This document shows positions 28,442-38,463 of a stretch of DNA of 49,988 bases, piece by piece. The notes under the pieces are model-generated. The model was not told the DNA's origin and did no database searches. It saw nothing but the letters and a program-made list of their open reading frames with translations. Position numbers and translations under genes: made by a program. Source of the DNA: Massilibacteroides sp. (GTDB lineage: Bacteria > Bacteroidota > Bacteroidia > Bacteroidales > Tannerellaceae); contig NZ_JAQWCQ010000024.1 of NCBI RefSeq assembly GCF_028705895.1, positions 1 through 49,988 on the forward strand. Direction: 5' to 3'. Every line of letters starts with the position of its first letter. Within the stretch, counting starts at the first letter, position 1.

Positions 28442-28457
28442 TAACTTTACAAAGTTA
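28442..28457. promoter_or_regulatory. Divergent promoter region between the Sua5-family gene and recJ
   Basis: On the minus strand TAACTTTG (28457-28450) fits TAnnTTTG exactly, about 119 bases before the Sua5-family start. On the plus strand the overlapping TAACTTTA (28442-28449) is one mismatch from consensus and points to recJ. Together they form the near-palindrome AACTTTACAAAGTT. The rest of the 261-base gap shows no gene. Confidence 0.45.
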
Positions 28458-28592
28458 ATTATTACATAGCCTTTATAGTCTTTAGCCGGACAAAGGGAAT
28501 TCAGGATACAAAAAAGCGCAAAAGAAACGTTCATTGGTTATCCTTGATTTGGTAATAATTCAGAGAGAAGAAAAAAAGAAAAACAAAATATA

Positions 28593-30317
28593 ATGACAAG
28601 CAAATGGAACTTTCTAACCCCATCAAAAGAAGAATTACATAAAAGAGATAAGTTAGTAGCCGATTTAGGGTTAAACCCTATTATTGCCTTATTACTTGTT
28701 AAACGAGGTATTTCCGAAGCTGAAGAAGCAAAGAAATTCTTCAAACCCAACCTCAGCGATTTACATGATCCATTCATGATGCCGGATATGGATAAAGCTG
28801 TAAAAAGACTGAATAAGGCATTGGGCAATAAGGAAAAAATTCTGATTTATGGGGATTACGATGTGGATGGAACTACTGCCGTCTCATTGGTATATAAGTA
28901 CTTGCGCCTGTATTCTTCGGCCTTGGATTATTATATTCCGGACAGATACGATGAAGGATATGGAATCTCTTACAAAGGCATTGATTATGCTGTTGCAAAC
29001 GACATAAAGCTTATTATTTCGCTCGACTGTGGTATTAAAGCCGTCGAAAAGGTAGAATATGCAAAGGAAAAGGGTATTGATTTTATTATTTGCGACCATC
29101 ATATGCCGGATGCAACCTTACCTGACGCAGTGGCGGTGCTGGATGCCAAAAGATTAGATTCACAATATCCTTACGAACATCTTTCGGGTTGCGGAGTCGG
29201 CTTCAAATTTATGCAAGCGTTTGCTAAAAGCAACAACTTTCCTTTTGCCGAGTTAGAAAAACTGCTTGATTTGGTTGCAGTGAGTATCGCTTCCGACATT
29301 GTTCCGATCAGTGGAGAAAACAGAATCATGGCTTATTTTGGGTTGAAACAACTGAACACAAATCCAAGTCTCGGACTAAAAGGGATAATTGATATTTGTG
29401 GTCTGACAGGAAAGGACATCACAATGAGTGATATTGTGTTTAAGATCGGACCAAGAATTAATGCATCCGGACGCATGATGAACGGCAAAGAGGCGGTGGA
29501 CTTATTGTTATCTAAAGACAGTGAGATGGCTCGTGAAAAAAGCGAGAATATCAATCAGTACAATGATGAACGTCGCGAATTAGATAAAAGAATAACCGAT
29601 GAGGCCAACGCCATTATTGACGAATTCCAGAATATGGAAGACAGGAAAGCGATTATTGTATATAATCCGGAATGGCATAAGGGAGTAATCGGTATCGTCG
29701 CATCCCGACTTACAGAGAAGTATTACAGACCGGCTGTTGTCCTGACAAAATCGCCTGAATTAATTACCGGATCAGCTCGTTCTGTCCCGGGATTTGACAT
29801 TTATAAGGCTATAGAAAGCTGTCGGGATTTGCTGGAAAACTTTGGAGGGCATACCTATGCAGCAGGCTTATCCCTAAAGGAAGAAAACCTGCAGGCGTTT
29901 ACTGAACGATTCTCCAAACTGGCTTCCGATGAGATAAATACGGAACAGATGGTTCCTCAGATTGATATTGATGCGGTTCTTGATTTTAAAGAAATCAACA
30001 ACAAGTTCCTTAGTGACCTCAAAAAGATGAGTCCCTTCGGACCTGACAATCAAAAACCGGTATTTGCCACTTTGGGAGTTAAGGACTACGGAACAAGTAA
30101 ATTAGTCGGGAAAGATCTTGAACATCTTAAACTGGAACTGATCGATGGCAACTCAAACAATCCGGTACATGGTATCGCTTTTGGAATGCATGAACACAAC
30201 AAACATATAAAAGGGATGTTGCCGTTCAACATTTGCTATACGATTGAAGAAAACACGTACAATGGCAATACCACCATTCAATTGCAGGTTAAGGAAATCA
30301 AAACAGAGCCAATTTGA
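28593..30317 (+). CDS. recJ: Single-strand-specific 5'-3' exonuclease RecJ
   Basis: RecJ degrades single-stranded DNA 5' to 3' in recombination and mismatch repair. The 574-residue protein has the DHH phosphoesterase motifs LIYGDYDVDGTTAVSLVY, SLDCGIKA, ICDHHMPDA and SIASDIVP, then the DHHA1 motif FGGHTYAAGLSLK. The C-terminal OB-fold domain ends in IQLQVKEI. The N-terminal KWNFLTPSKEELHKRDKLV matches the family start in Bacteroidetes. recQ begins 15 bases downstream, so the two repair genes are probably co-transcribed. Confidence 0.96.
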   Translation: MTSKWNFLTPSKEELHKRDKLVADLGLNPIIALLLVKRGISEAEEAKKFFKPNLSDLHDPFMMPDMDKAVKRLNKALGNKEKILIYGDYDVDGTTAVSLVYKYLRLYSSALDYYIPDRYDEGYGISYKGIDYAVANDIKLIISLDCGIKAVEKVEYAKEKGIDFIICDHHMPDATLPDAVAVLDAKRLDSQYPYEHLSGCGVGFKFMQAFAKSNNFPFAELEKLLDLVAVSIASDIVPISGENRIMAYFGLKQLNTNPSLGLKGIIDICGLTGKDITMSDIVFKIGPRINASGRMMNGKEAVDLLLSKDSEMAREKSENINQYNDERRELDKRITDEANAIIDEFQNMEDRKAIIVYNPEWHKGVIGIVASRLTEKYYRPAVVLTKSPELITGSARSVPGFDIYKAIESCRDLLENFGGHTYAAGLSLKEENLQAFTERFSKLASDEINTEQMVPQIDIDAVLDFKEINNKFLSDLKKMSPFGPDNQKPVFATLGVKDYGTSKLVGKDLEHLKLELIDGNSNNPVHGIAFGMHEHNKHIKGMLPFNICYTIEENTYNGNTTIQLQVKEIKTEPI

Positions 30318-30332
30318 CTGACTCCGCGTATC

Positions 30333-32237
30333 GTGGATATATATCACGAGATATTAGCTAAGTATTGGGGGTATTCTTCGTTTCGCCCTCTACAAGAAGA
30401 AATCATTCATGCTGTTGCTGAAGGTAAAGACACCCTTGGGCTGATGCCTACCGGTGGGGGTAAATCAATTACATTCCAGGTTCCGGCAATGGCTATGGAG
30501 GGTATTTGTATTGTCGTCACTCCGCTTATCGCCTTGATGAAAGATCAGGTAGAGAATTTAAAGCATACGGGTATTAAAGCCACAGCGGTATATTCGGGAA
30601 TGACAAGGCAAGAGATTATCACGCAATTAGAAAATTGTATTTTCGGCGGATATAAGTTCTTGTATGTTTCGCCGGAAAGATTAGGCACAGAATTATTTCA
30701 GGCCAAATTACAAGCGATGAATGTCTGCTTATTAGTCGTAGATGAAAGCCATTGCATCTCTCAATGGGGATATGATTTCCGTCCTTCTTACCTCAACATT
30801 GCCGAAATACGGGAACAATTAGAAGGCATACCTGTTCTTGCCCTGACTGCTACGGCCACTCCGGAAGTTGTAAACGACATACAAGAAAGACTTCTATTCA
30901 AAAAGAAGAATGTCTTTCAGAAAAGCTTCCGACGGGAAAACCTTTCCTATATTATCCGAAACACGGACGATAAGATACATTCGTTGGTTCAGATACTTCA
31001 GAAAGTCTCCGGCTGTGCGATTGTTTATGTTCGCAACCGGAAACGGACTAAAGAAATTGCCATAGCTTTACAAGAGGCAGGAATATCAGCTGATTATTTT
31101 CATGCCGGGTTAAATCGTGCAGAAAAAGATTTAAAACAGAATCGATGGAAAAACGATGAATGCCGGGTTATTGTTTCTACGAACGCCTTCGGGATGGGGA
31201 TAGACAAACCGGATGTAAGAATCGTCGTCCATATCGATATGCCCGGCTCTTTGGAAGAATATTATCAGGAAGCAGGACGCGCAGGACGTGACGAGAAAAC
31301 GGCCTATGCAGTCGCGCTCTGTTCGGGCACGGATAAAACAAAATTAAAGAAACGCCTATCCGACGAGTTTCCCGACAAAGAACTAATACTCCGCGTATAT
31401 GAGGCTTTGGGAAACTACTTTCAGATAGCTGTAGGCTATGGATTAGAAACGGTACATGATTTCTCTCTAACCGACTTTTGTCATGTATTTAAGTTTTCGA
31501 TTCTGCAAGCGCATCATGCATTAAAGATACTCGAACTGTCCGGCTATATTGAATACACGGAAGAAGTGGATAACGCCTCCCGATTAGTGTTCCGGGTAAC
31601 ACGGGACGATCTGTATAAATATCAGCATCACAGCAAAAAAACAGAAGAAGTCATTCAGGCATTACTGAGATCTTATACGGGATTATTCGCAGATTATGTC
31701 TATATCGATGAGAGGCTTATCGCGACTCGTTCAGGCAGCACGCCTCAAGAAGTTTATGACATCTTCACGAATTTGTCAAAACACAAAATACTTCATTACA
31801 TTCCTCATAAAAAAACGCCCTTAATCATTTATACGCAAGCAAGGGAAGAACAGCGATATCTGACAATCCCCCGAAAAGCCTATGAGGAAAGAAAAGAGCG
31901 TTTAGAGAAACGGATCGAAAAGGTATTGGAATATACTGCAGAAAAGTATATTTGCCGTAGCAGGATATTACTTTCCTATTTTGGCGAAAAGGGCACAAAA
32001 GACTGTGGCACTTGTGATGTATGCCGGGCATCAAAAGAGTCGGTTATAACAGACAACGACTTCGATATGATTCGAGACTCCGTGTTAAAACAGCTATCTA
32101 AAACACCCAAATCTATTAGCGAAATAATAGGAGAACTCCCCTACCCTGAAGAAAAAAGCATCGCTGCCATACGCTTCCTCGCAGACAATGATGCTCGTTT
32201 TATTCTTTCAGACGGATATTTAAGTAAGAAAGATTAG
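30333..32237 (+). CDS. recQ: RecQ-family ATP-dependent DNA helicase
   Basis: RecQ unwinds DNA 3' to 5' during repair and fork restart, working with RecJ on gaps and ends. The 634-residue protein starts with GTG at 30333. It has YWGYSSFRPLQEEII, Walker A LMPTGGGKS, the Walker B box VVDESHCISQWGYDFRPSY, LALTATATPEV, the motif V/VI regions STNAFGMGIDKPDVR and QEAGRAGRD, and a zinc-binding region with Cys residues (KYICRSRILLSYFGE, CGTCDVC). The segment after the zinc site is short and no clear HRDC domain is seen. It converges on the ThuA-like gene with 6 bases between stops. Confidence 0.95.
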   Translation: MDIYHEILAKYWGYSSFRPLQEEIIHAVAEGKDTLGLMPTGGGKSITFQVPAMAMEGICIVVTPLIALMKDQVENLKHTGIKATAVYSGMTRQEIITQLENCIFGGYKFLYVSPERLGTELFQAKLQAMNVCLLVVDESHCISQWGYDFRPSYLNIAEIREQLEGIPVLALTATATPEVVNDIQERLLFKKKNVFQKSFRRENLSYIIRNTDDKIHSLVQILQKVSGCAIVYVRNRKRTKEIAIALQEAGISADYFHAGLNRAEKDLKQNRWKNDECRVIVSTNAFGMGIDKPDVRIVVHIDMPGSLEEYYQEAGRAGRDEKTAYAVALCSGTDKTKLKKRLSDEFPDKELILRVYEALGNYFQIAVGYGLETVHDFSLTDFCHVFKFSILQAHHALKILELSGYIEYTEEVDNASRLVFRVTRDDLYKYQHHSKKTEEVIQALLRSYTGLFADYVYIDERLIATRSGSTPQEVYDIFTNLSKHKILHYIPHKKTPLIIYTQAREEQRYLTIPRKAYEERKERLEKRIEKVLEYTAEKYICRSRILLSYFGEKGTKDCGTCDVCRASKESVITDNDFDMIRDSVLKQLSKTPKSISEIIGELPYPEEKSIAAIRFLADNDARFILSDGYLSKKD

Positions 32238-32243
32238 GTGTGA

Positions 32244-33143
32244 TTATTTATACTCCAACCTCATCTTTACAGAATCTTTTGTGGGAAAATCCTTCGGAAC
32301 TTTTTGAGTCACTTTTCCCGTTGCAGCCCATTCAGCTCCACGCAACAATAACACCTGAAAACCGACACATTGCATTGACGGATTATCCTCAAGCGTCTGA
32401 CCTGCATGCCCCAACATCGTATGAAAAATCCGTGCTTTATGGTAATCAACAGTAAAGATCAAAGGTTCTTCACGCCCTGATCCTCCTGTTTCTTTATCAG
32501 AATAAGCTGTATATAACATATCTTTTATATTCCCGGGACCCCGCATGCGATCATATAATTCATCCTTTGCATGTAACCATTGTGCAGGGAGACCCTTCAT
32601 TACAGGGTGTTTTGTATTTCTATTGTTTAATACATATTCATGCTGTTTTCCATGCGATCCTCCCGCACCGGAAGTCATATCCTTGAATAAAGCTCCATCT
32701 TTCCAATAAACATATGGACCGGATTTCTCATTTCTTCCTTCCCAACCGCCTAAGGCACAAATCCGGCTGTATTCATCCCAATCGGGGAAAGGATTATCAG
32801 CTGCATGATAAATCACAATTCCACCTCCTTTACGAGCATATTCCACAAAACGTTTTTTCATTTCTTCCGGCCAGTTGTCACCATTATAATCGACAACCAC
32901 CAAAGAATAAGAAGAAAAATCAGCAACAAAAGAAGACATATCTTTTCCCTTTTCAGGAGAAGTGAGTATATCGACATGGAACAGTCCCGAATTTTCAAGA
33001 ATTTGCTTTATAGCAATGCTACTCACCGGCCAGTTATGGTTGTTTTGGCCTGTTAAAACTAATGTATTAATAGGCTTCTTTGCCGAAACGGAAAAACCGG
33101 CCAACAAGCCAATGAGGATAAGTAATCCGCATATTTTTTTCAT
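32244..33143 (-). CDS. Secreted ThuA-domain protein
   Basis: The 299-residue protein has a signal peptide (ICGLLILIGLLAGFSVSA-KK) and a single ThuA-like domain, a glutamine-amidotransferase-like fold. Visible segments are INTLVLTGQNNHNWP, SLVVVDYNGDNWP, YARKGGGIVIYHAADNPFPDW, GSHGKQHEYVLNNRNTKHPVMKGLP, and FHTMLGHAG. ThuA-like proteins are linked to sugar metabolism in several phyla, but the reaction is not settled. No sugar genes flank it. It reads toward recQ and has its own -7 box upstream. Confidence 0.85.
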   Translation of the reverse strand: MKKICGLLILIGLLAGFSVSAKKPINTLVLTGQNNHNWPVSSIAIKQILENSGLFHVDILTSPEKGKDMSSFVADFSSYSLVVVDYNGDNWPEEMKKRFVEYARKGGGIVIYHAADNPFPDWDEYSRICALGGWEGRNEKSGPYVYWKDGALFKDMTSGAGGSHGKQHEYVLNNRNTKHPVMKGLPAQWLHAKDELYDRMRGPGNIKDMLYTAYSDKETGGSGREEPLIFTVDYHKARIFHTMLGHAGQTLEDNPSMQCVGFQVLLLRGAEWAATGKVTQKVPKDFPTKDSVKMRLEYK

Positions 33144-33175
33144 AATAAATATAGTTGTTTAGAGGTTTAATTTGT

Positions 33176-33183
33176 CAAATATA
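33176..33183 (-). promoter_or_regulatory. -7 box TATATTTG (minus) for the ThuA-like gene
   Basis: On the minus strand TATATTTG fits TAnnTTTG exactly, about 33 bases before the ATG at 33143. It is divergent from the engB box 46 bases away. Confidence 0.5.
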
Positions 33184-33228
33184 CAACATCAAACTTAACG
33201 AACTTACGGATAAGCAGACATTTTTGAC

Positions 33229-33236
33229 TAAATTTG
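33229..33236 (+). promoter_or_regulatory. -7 box TAAATTTG for engB
   Basis: TAAATTTG followed by CA fits TAnnTTTG exactly and lies 26 bases before ATG 33263. It lies inside the longer open frame that begins at 33155, so it supports the shorter engB start. Confidence 0.6.
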
Positions 33237-33262
33237 CACACGTAAAGGAAAAAACAGAAAAA

Positions 33263-33865
33263 ATGGAAGTAAATAGCGCAGAATTTGTTATCAGCAATAC
33301 AGATGTAAAAAAATGCCCGGAAGGAAACCTGCCTGAGTACGCCTTTATCGGACGTAGTAATGTAGGAAAATCATCCTTGATCAACATGCTGACCAACAGA
33401 AAAGGATTAGCTATGACTTCACAGAAACCGGGAAAAACTCAGCTTATCAATCACTTTCTGATTAACAATGAATGGTATTTGGTGGACTTACCAGGATATG
33501 GTTACGCCCAACGAGGAAAAGAAGGACGTGAAAAAATTCGTAAAATTATAGACTCATACATACTAAAACGGATGCAACTTACGAATCTGTTTCTCCTATT
33601 AGACTGTCGCCACGAAGCACAAAAGATTGATCTTGATTTTATGGAATGGCTCGGTGAGAGTGGCATTCCTTTCTCAATTATTTTCACAAAAAGCGACAAA
33701 TTAAGCAAGAGCCGTTTAACAGAAAACCTAAATGCTTACAAAGAAAAGCTATCAGAAGCATGGGAAGAACTCCCTCCTATCTTTGTTTCGTCCTCAACAA
33801 GTAGAGATGGACGGGAAGATATCTTAAATTATATCGGAGAAATCAATAAAAGTTTAAAGAAGTAA
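33263..33865 (+). CDS. engB: Ribosome-biogenesis GTPase YsxC/EngB
   Basis: This small GTPase is needed for assembly of the large ribosomal subunit. The protein has 200 residues with G1 [10 protein letters not shown]2 KPGKTQ, G3 DLPGYG and G4 TKSD. These motifs and the length are standard. The reading frame is open from 33155, but the extra 36 codons contain a clear -7 box and give an unusual N-terminus. ATG 33263 gives [19 protein letters not shown], the usual family start. No strong terminator follows. Downstream lies the paired repeat at 33918 and then the susC region. Confidence 0.94.
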   Translation: MEVNSAEFVISNTDVKKCPEGNLPEYAFIGRSNVGKSSLINMLTNRKGLAMTSQKPGKTQLINHFLINNEWYLVDLPGYGYAQRGKEGREKIRKIIDSYILKRMQLTNLFLLLDCRHEAQKIDLDFMEWLGESGIPFSIIFTKSDKLSKSRLTENLNAYKEKLSEAWEELPPIFVSSSTSRDGREDILNYIGEINKSLKK

Positions 33866-33917
33866 ACGTCCTCATTAGCCACGCAGGCCAAAAAAAATAA
33901 GGATCGTATCTATTTCA

Positions 33918-33958
33918 AATTTTGAGGTAGGTGTAAATTGTTTTTGAGGTAGGTCTAA
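33918..33958. repeat. Paired TTTTGAGGTAGGT repeat, copy B
   Basis: TTTTGAGGTAGGT occurs at 33920-33932 and 33942-33954, again 22 bases apart, with flanks like copy A at 23111-23153. It lies 55 bases after the engB stop in the intergenic region before the decayed susC. Confidence 0.75.
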
Positions 33959-34026
33959 AGCAAAGGATAAAGTAGGCAAAAAATCTGTGATAGACATCAA
34001 GGTAGCATATTTTAAAAAAATATCTA

Positions 34027-34034
34027 TATATTTG
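34027..34034 (+). promoter_or_regulatory. -7 box TATATTTG before the first susC
   Basis: TATATTTG followed by CA fits TAnnTTTG exactly. The leader to ATG 34145 would be about 100 bases. It ends in GTGTGTGTTT just before the start codon, shared with the other two susC genes. Confidence 0.5.
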
Positions 34035-34144
34035 CATTTCTTTAACTAAAGATATGTTTGAAAATAATATGTAAACATTTACATATTTTCTATCAAGAAA
34101 ACATATTATATTTCTAATTATTTTATCACTAGAAGTGTGTGTTT

Positions 34145-37100
34145 ATGATGAAAAACTTGACTTTTTTAGTCCTGTGCCTATTTGTTTGCATAGGATTAGT
34201 GAGCGCTCAGACAACATCAGTCAAAGGTATAGTACTCTCTGCTGAAGACAATGAGCCGATTATTGGTGCCTCCGTTCTGGTTAAAGGTACGACAGTAGGA
34301 ACAGTAACCGACATTGATGGTGCTTTCTCTTTAGAAACACCCAGTTCCGCAAAAACTCTTGTTATTTCTTATATAGGAATGATAACGCAAGAAGTCGCAA
34401 TCTCGCCAAATCTTAAAGTTTTTTTGAGATCAGATACGCAGGCATTAGATGAGATTATTGTTGTTGCTTATGGAACAGCGACAAAAAACTCATTTACAGG
34501 TTCAGCAGCAAAAGTATCAAGCGAATCGATTTCAAGAAAAAATTCTTCTGAAATCTCAAAAGCATTACAAGGAGAGGTAGCCGGAGTACAAGTGTACAAC
34601 ACAAGCGGTCAGCCAGGTTCAAACGCATCCATTCGCATACGTGGTATTGGATCTGTTAATTCCAGCAATGCTCCTCTCTACGTTGTAGATGGCATTCCGT
34701 ATGGAGCCGAATTAAGCGGAATCAGCCCTTCCGATATCGAATCAACAACAATTCTAAAAGATGCTACAGCAACAGCGCTCTATGGTTCTCGTGCAGCCAA
34801 CGGCGTTATCCTTATTACAACCAAAAAGGTATTAGCGGGCAAACAAGAGTAGAAGGAGAGGTTAAATACGGGGTAAATACACGTTTGATACCTTTATACG
34901 ACACCATGGATAGTCCTGAACGTTTTGCGGAATTAACCTGGGAAGGTATTAAGAACAAATATTTATATGGGGCAGCAACATCTTTGGATGAAGCTATCGC
35001 ATTAGCAAACACTGAAATATTTGATAATAAAAAAGGGATCGCTACTGGATATAATATGTGGAATGTACCTGGATCTGAATTAATAAATGGAACAACAGGC
35101 AAATTCAATTCAGCAATCAAAAGGAAGTACAATCCGGAAAACTGGGAAGACCACATATTCCGTACCGGTCAGAAAATAGAAGGAGATGTACGTATTTCGG
35201 GAGGATCAGAAAAAACAACATTCTTTACCTCTTTAGGTTATTTAAAGGATGAAGGTTATTATATGGAATCCGACTTTGAACGTTTCAATGCAAGAAGTAA
35301 TGTTAGTTCCAATTTATCCTCATGGCTGAAGTCCACAATAAACATGTCATACTCAAACATGAAAATTAATTCACCCGGACAGTCTGACGAGAATATCAAT
35401 AATGGCTTTCAATTTGTCAATGCAATGCCTGCTCTTTACCCTGTTTACGAACGTGATGATGGCAATCTGATTGAAGATACAAGAGTTGGAGGATATAGAT
35501 ACGATTATGGAAATACAGAAAATCGCTCTCGCGCCTACGGAGGTGGGATCAATCCTGTCGGATCATTGCGCTTAGACAAAAAAGAGACTAAACATGACCA
35601 ATTTGCAGGAAATGCTCTTTTTGAAGCTAAATTTCTTAGTGATTTTAAATTAAGTTCAAATATAGGATTACAGTATATAGGAAGTCGACAAGATGAGTTA
35701 ACAAATCCTTATTATGGCGATGCAGAAGGTTTAGGACGTATAACCAAAACCCAGGCCTCTTACAAGGAATTTACGTTCAACCAGATTTTATCTTATGTAA
35801 AATCTTTTGACCTTCATAACTTTGACGCCTTTGTTGCCCATGAATACTCTACGATGGATTATTCATACACTAAAGGACAAAAATCATTATTAGTTCGCTC
35901 TGACAATACAGAATGGAGTAATGCAGTCATTATGGGCTATATGGACTCGGATACTTACGGATACACCATTGAAAGTTATTTTGGACAAATCAAATATAAT
36001 TATGATGAGAAATATCACTTTAATGCTTCTTTAAGAAGTGATGGAAGTTCCAGATTTTCAAAAGGGAACAAATGGGGTACATTTGGATCTGTTGGTGCTG
36101 CCTGGGTATTAACCAAAGAAGAGAGCCTTTCAGAAATCGACTGGCTTAATAATCTAAAATACAAATTAAGTTGGGGATTATTAGGAAATCAGGACATTAG
36201 TACAGGAAATACAAGAGCGAATTTTTATCCGTATGAAGATTTATATAGTATTTCCAACATGAATGACAAACCTTCATTTTCATTCGTATATAAAGGAAAT
36301 CCGAACTTGACATGGGAGAAAAGTAGTATTATAAATACAGGTATTGAATTTGATATCTTTAATTTTTTAAGTGGAGAAGTAGAGTATTTCCATAAGACAA
36401 CTACCGACATGCTATTCCTTAAACAAGTTGCTCCCTCATTGGGATATGCTTCTTATCCTGTGAATGATGGAAAAATGATTAACCAAGGATTGGAGTTTAA
36501 TTTAACCGCAAACATAGTAAAGACCAATGATGTCAAATTTGATTTTAGAGTTAATGGGGGACATTATTCTAATAAAATCACTCAAATGCCAATTGATGAA
36601 ACAACAGGTTTACAAAAACCTATTGAATTAAAAACACCTTACGCTTGGTCTAAGGGGCATTCATACTATGACTTTTACTTAAGGGAATATGCTGGCGTTG
36701 ATCCGGAAACAGGTATGGCATTATACAATCAATATTATAATGTAAAAGCCAATGGAAAAAGAGAACCTATTTCTGAAATGGAAACATATGCAAGTAAGTT
36801 ACATTAAACACAACATTCACATACGGAATAGGAGGTTATGCATATGATTATGTATATGCCTCATTAATGAACAATGAAACCCCGGCATCACACAACTATC
36901 ATAAAGACATTGAGAACAGATGGACAACACCTGGAGATATAACAGATGTTCCACGTTTATCTTCTGGTTTCGACACTTATGCGAATGCAAGTTCCACGAG
37001 ATTTTTAACCAGTCGTTCTTATTTAAACCTGGCTAATATCCGCTTAGGATATACTTTCCCTAAAAATATAGTCAGCAACATTAAATTAGGAGGTTTATCA

Positions 37101-37241
37101 GTGTATGTATCAGGAGATAACTTATTTATGCTGTCAAAACGTAAAGGTTTTGTTTCTATGTCAAGTATTTCGGGAGCATCAGGTCGCAGCCAATACCTTC
37201 CTGTAAGCACAATCGTTGGTGGCATAAAAGTTGATTTTTAA
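34145..37241 (+). pseudogene. Decayed SusC/RagA-type TonB-dependent receptor
   Basis: Three frame segments together make one SusC-like protein. The first (34145-34852) has the signal peptide, a carboxypeptidase-like domain (TTSVKGIVLSAEDNEPIIGAS in part), the LDEIIVVAYG segment and the plug. A one-base loss in the AAAAAGG run at 34823-34829 then shifts the frame; adding one base restores TTKKGISGQTRVEGEV. The second (about 34830-36807) is most of the barrel. It stops just after MetThrTyrAlaSerLys, and the next frame resumes at LNTTFTYGIGGYAYD, so a stretch of perhaps 35-45 codons plus a frame is missing near 36796-36812. The third (to 37241) is the last barrel strands, ending KVDF. The gene cannot make a full receptor. 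Confidence 0.88.
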
Positions 37242-37264
37242 TTAATTATTAAATGATTTTAAGC

Positions 37265-38463
37265 ATGAAAAAATATATATATATTTTAGGAATAGGAGTA
37301 GCATCTTTTTCGCTCACGAATTGTTCCGACAGTGTTTTAAATGAATCTCCGAATGGATATATAAGTCCGGAGCAATTAGAAAAAAATGCGGTCTGGAATC
37401 CTAATATTTTATTGGGACAATCCGCAGGAATTGTCGCAACAACATTTTCTATGGGCAGTGGCGGTAGCACAACCGATCATGATGATTTCGGACAAAAATC
37501 TGTTGATTTAGTCACAGACATTATGGTGAGAGATATTGCTGTAGCAGCAGCCAACTATGATTGATTTTCAGTAGATGCAAGATTAACAAACAACACACAA
37601 GGACAGAGCGAGAAGGGCTTATAGTTTCTGGCGTTACTACTTTCGTATAATAAAAGCGGCAAATTCCATTTTCGATACGGTCGGAGGTGATGGTAATATG
37701 CCCGCTGAAGACAGCCCCAACAGGGCGTATTACGGACAAGCTAAAATATTGAGAGCATATGCATACTATAACCTGGTAAATTTGTATGCACGTCCTTATG
37801 ATGTTGCAAAAGATCAACCGGCATTACCTATTTACACGTCTCAGTTAACCGCTGAAACGAAGGGGCTTTCTTCCGTTGACCAGGTTTACAGCCTGATTAT
37901 TAACGACCTGAAAGAAGCCATTACTGCTTTAGACCAATTTGAGAGAAGCAATAAAACTGAATTAAACGTTGATATAGCCAAAGGCTTTTAGCTTATGCCT
38001 ATTTGGCAAAAGGAGAATATGCAGCAGCAGCAGAAACAGCACAGCAAGTCATTGATTCCGGAAACTACACCATGTTCACTAAAGAAAAGTTGACGACCAC
38101 CGGGTTTAATTCTGTTGAACTGCCATCTTTCATGTGGGCTATTGATCTTACAAAAGATAATACACCTGCACTTCCAACCTTCTGGGGACATGTAGATTAC
38201 TTTACATATAGTTATGCAGGTATTGGTGATTATAAGGAAATACCGGATAACCTATATGCTGAAATTCCGGAAACAGATGGACGCAAGGCTTGGTTTAGAA
38301 ATCAACAGCCTTATCTTCCATGGAATAAATTCTTCGATGCCAACAGAGTATATATGGGAGATCGCCTATGGGAAAACGATGAGGTATATATGAGAATTGA
38401 AGAGATGTACCTTATTGCCGCAGAAGCAAACGCGCGCGACAACAAATTAGACCAATCGAAGAT
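37265..38463 (+). pseudogene. Decayed SusD-like lipoprotein, truncated at its 3' end
   Basis: The start encodes a lipoprotein signal with lipobox LTNC and the SusD-like opening SDSVLNESPNGYISPEQL. TGA at 37562-37564 sits where SusD proteins have Trp (NYD-stop-F), so it is probably a Trp nonsense change. A net frame change follows near 37608-37613; beyond it RRAYSFWRYYFRIIKAANSIF reads in another frame. A one-T loss in the T-run at 37986-37989 shifts the frame again before AYAYLAKGEYAAAAETAQQV. The last segment reads to MRIEEMYLIAAEANARDNKLDQSK. The conserved C-terminal part is missing because the sequence switches to an M16 peptidase frame near 38460. Confidence 0.87.

Noticed and set aside
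23113-33954. The paired repeats as ends of a 10.8 kb mobile element
   Set aside because: The enclosed genes are ordinary core genes (fmt, recJ, recQ, engB) with no integrase or transposase, and the repeats are direct. A dispersed site fits better.
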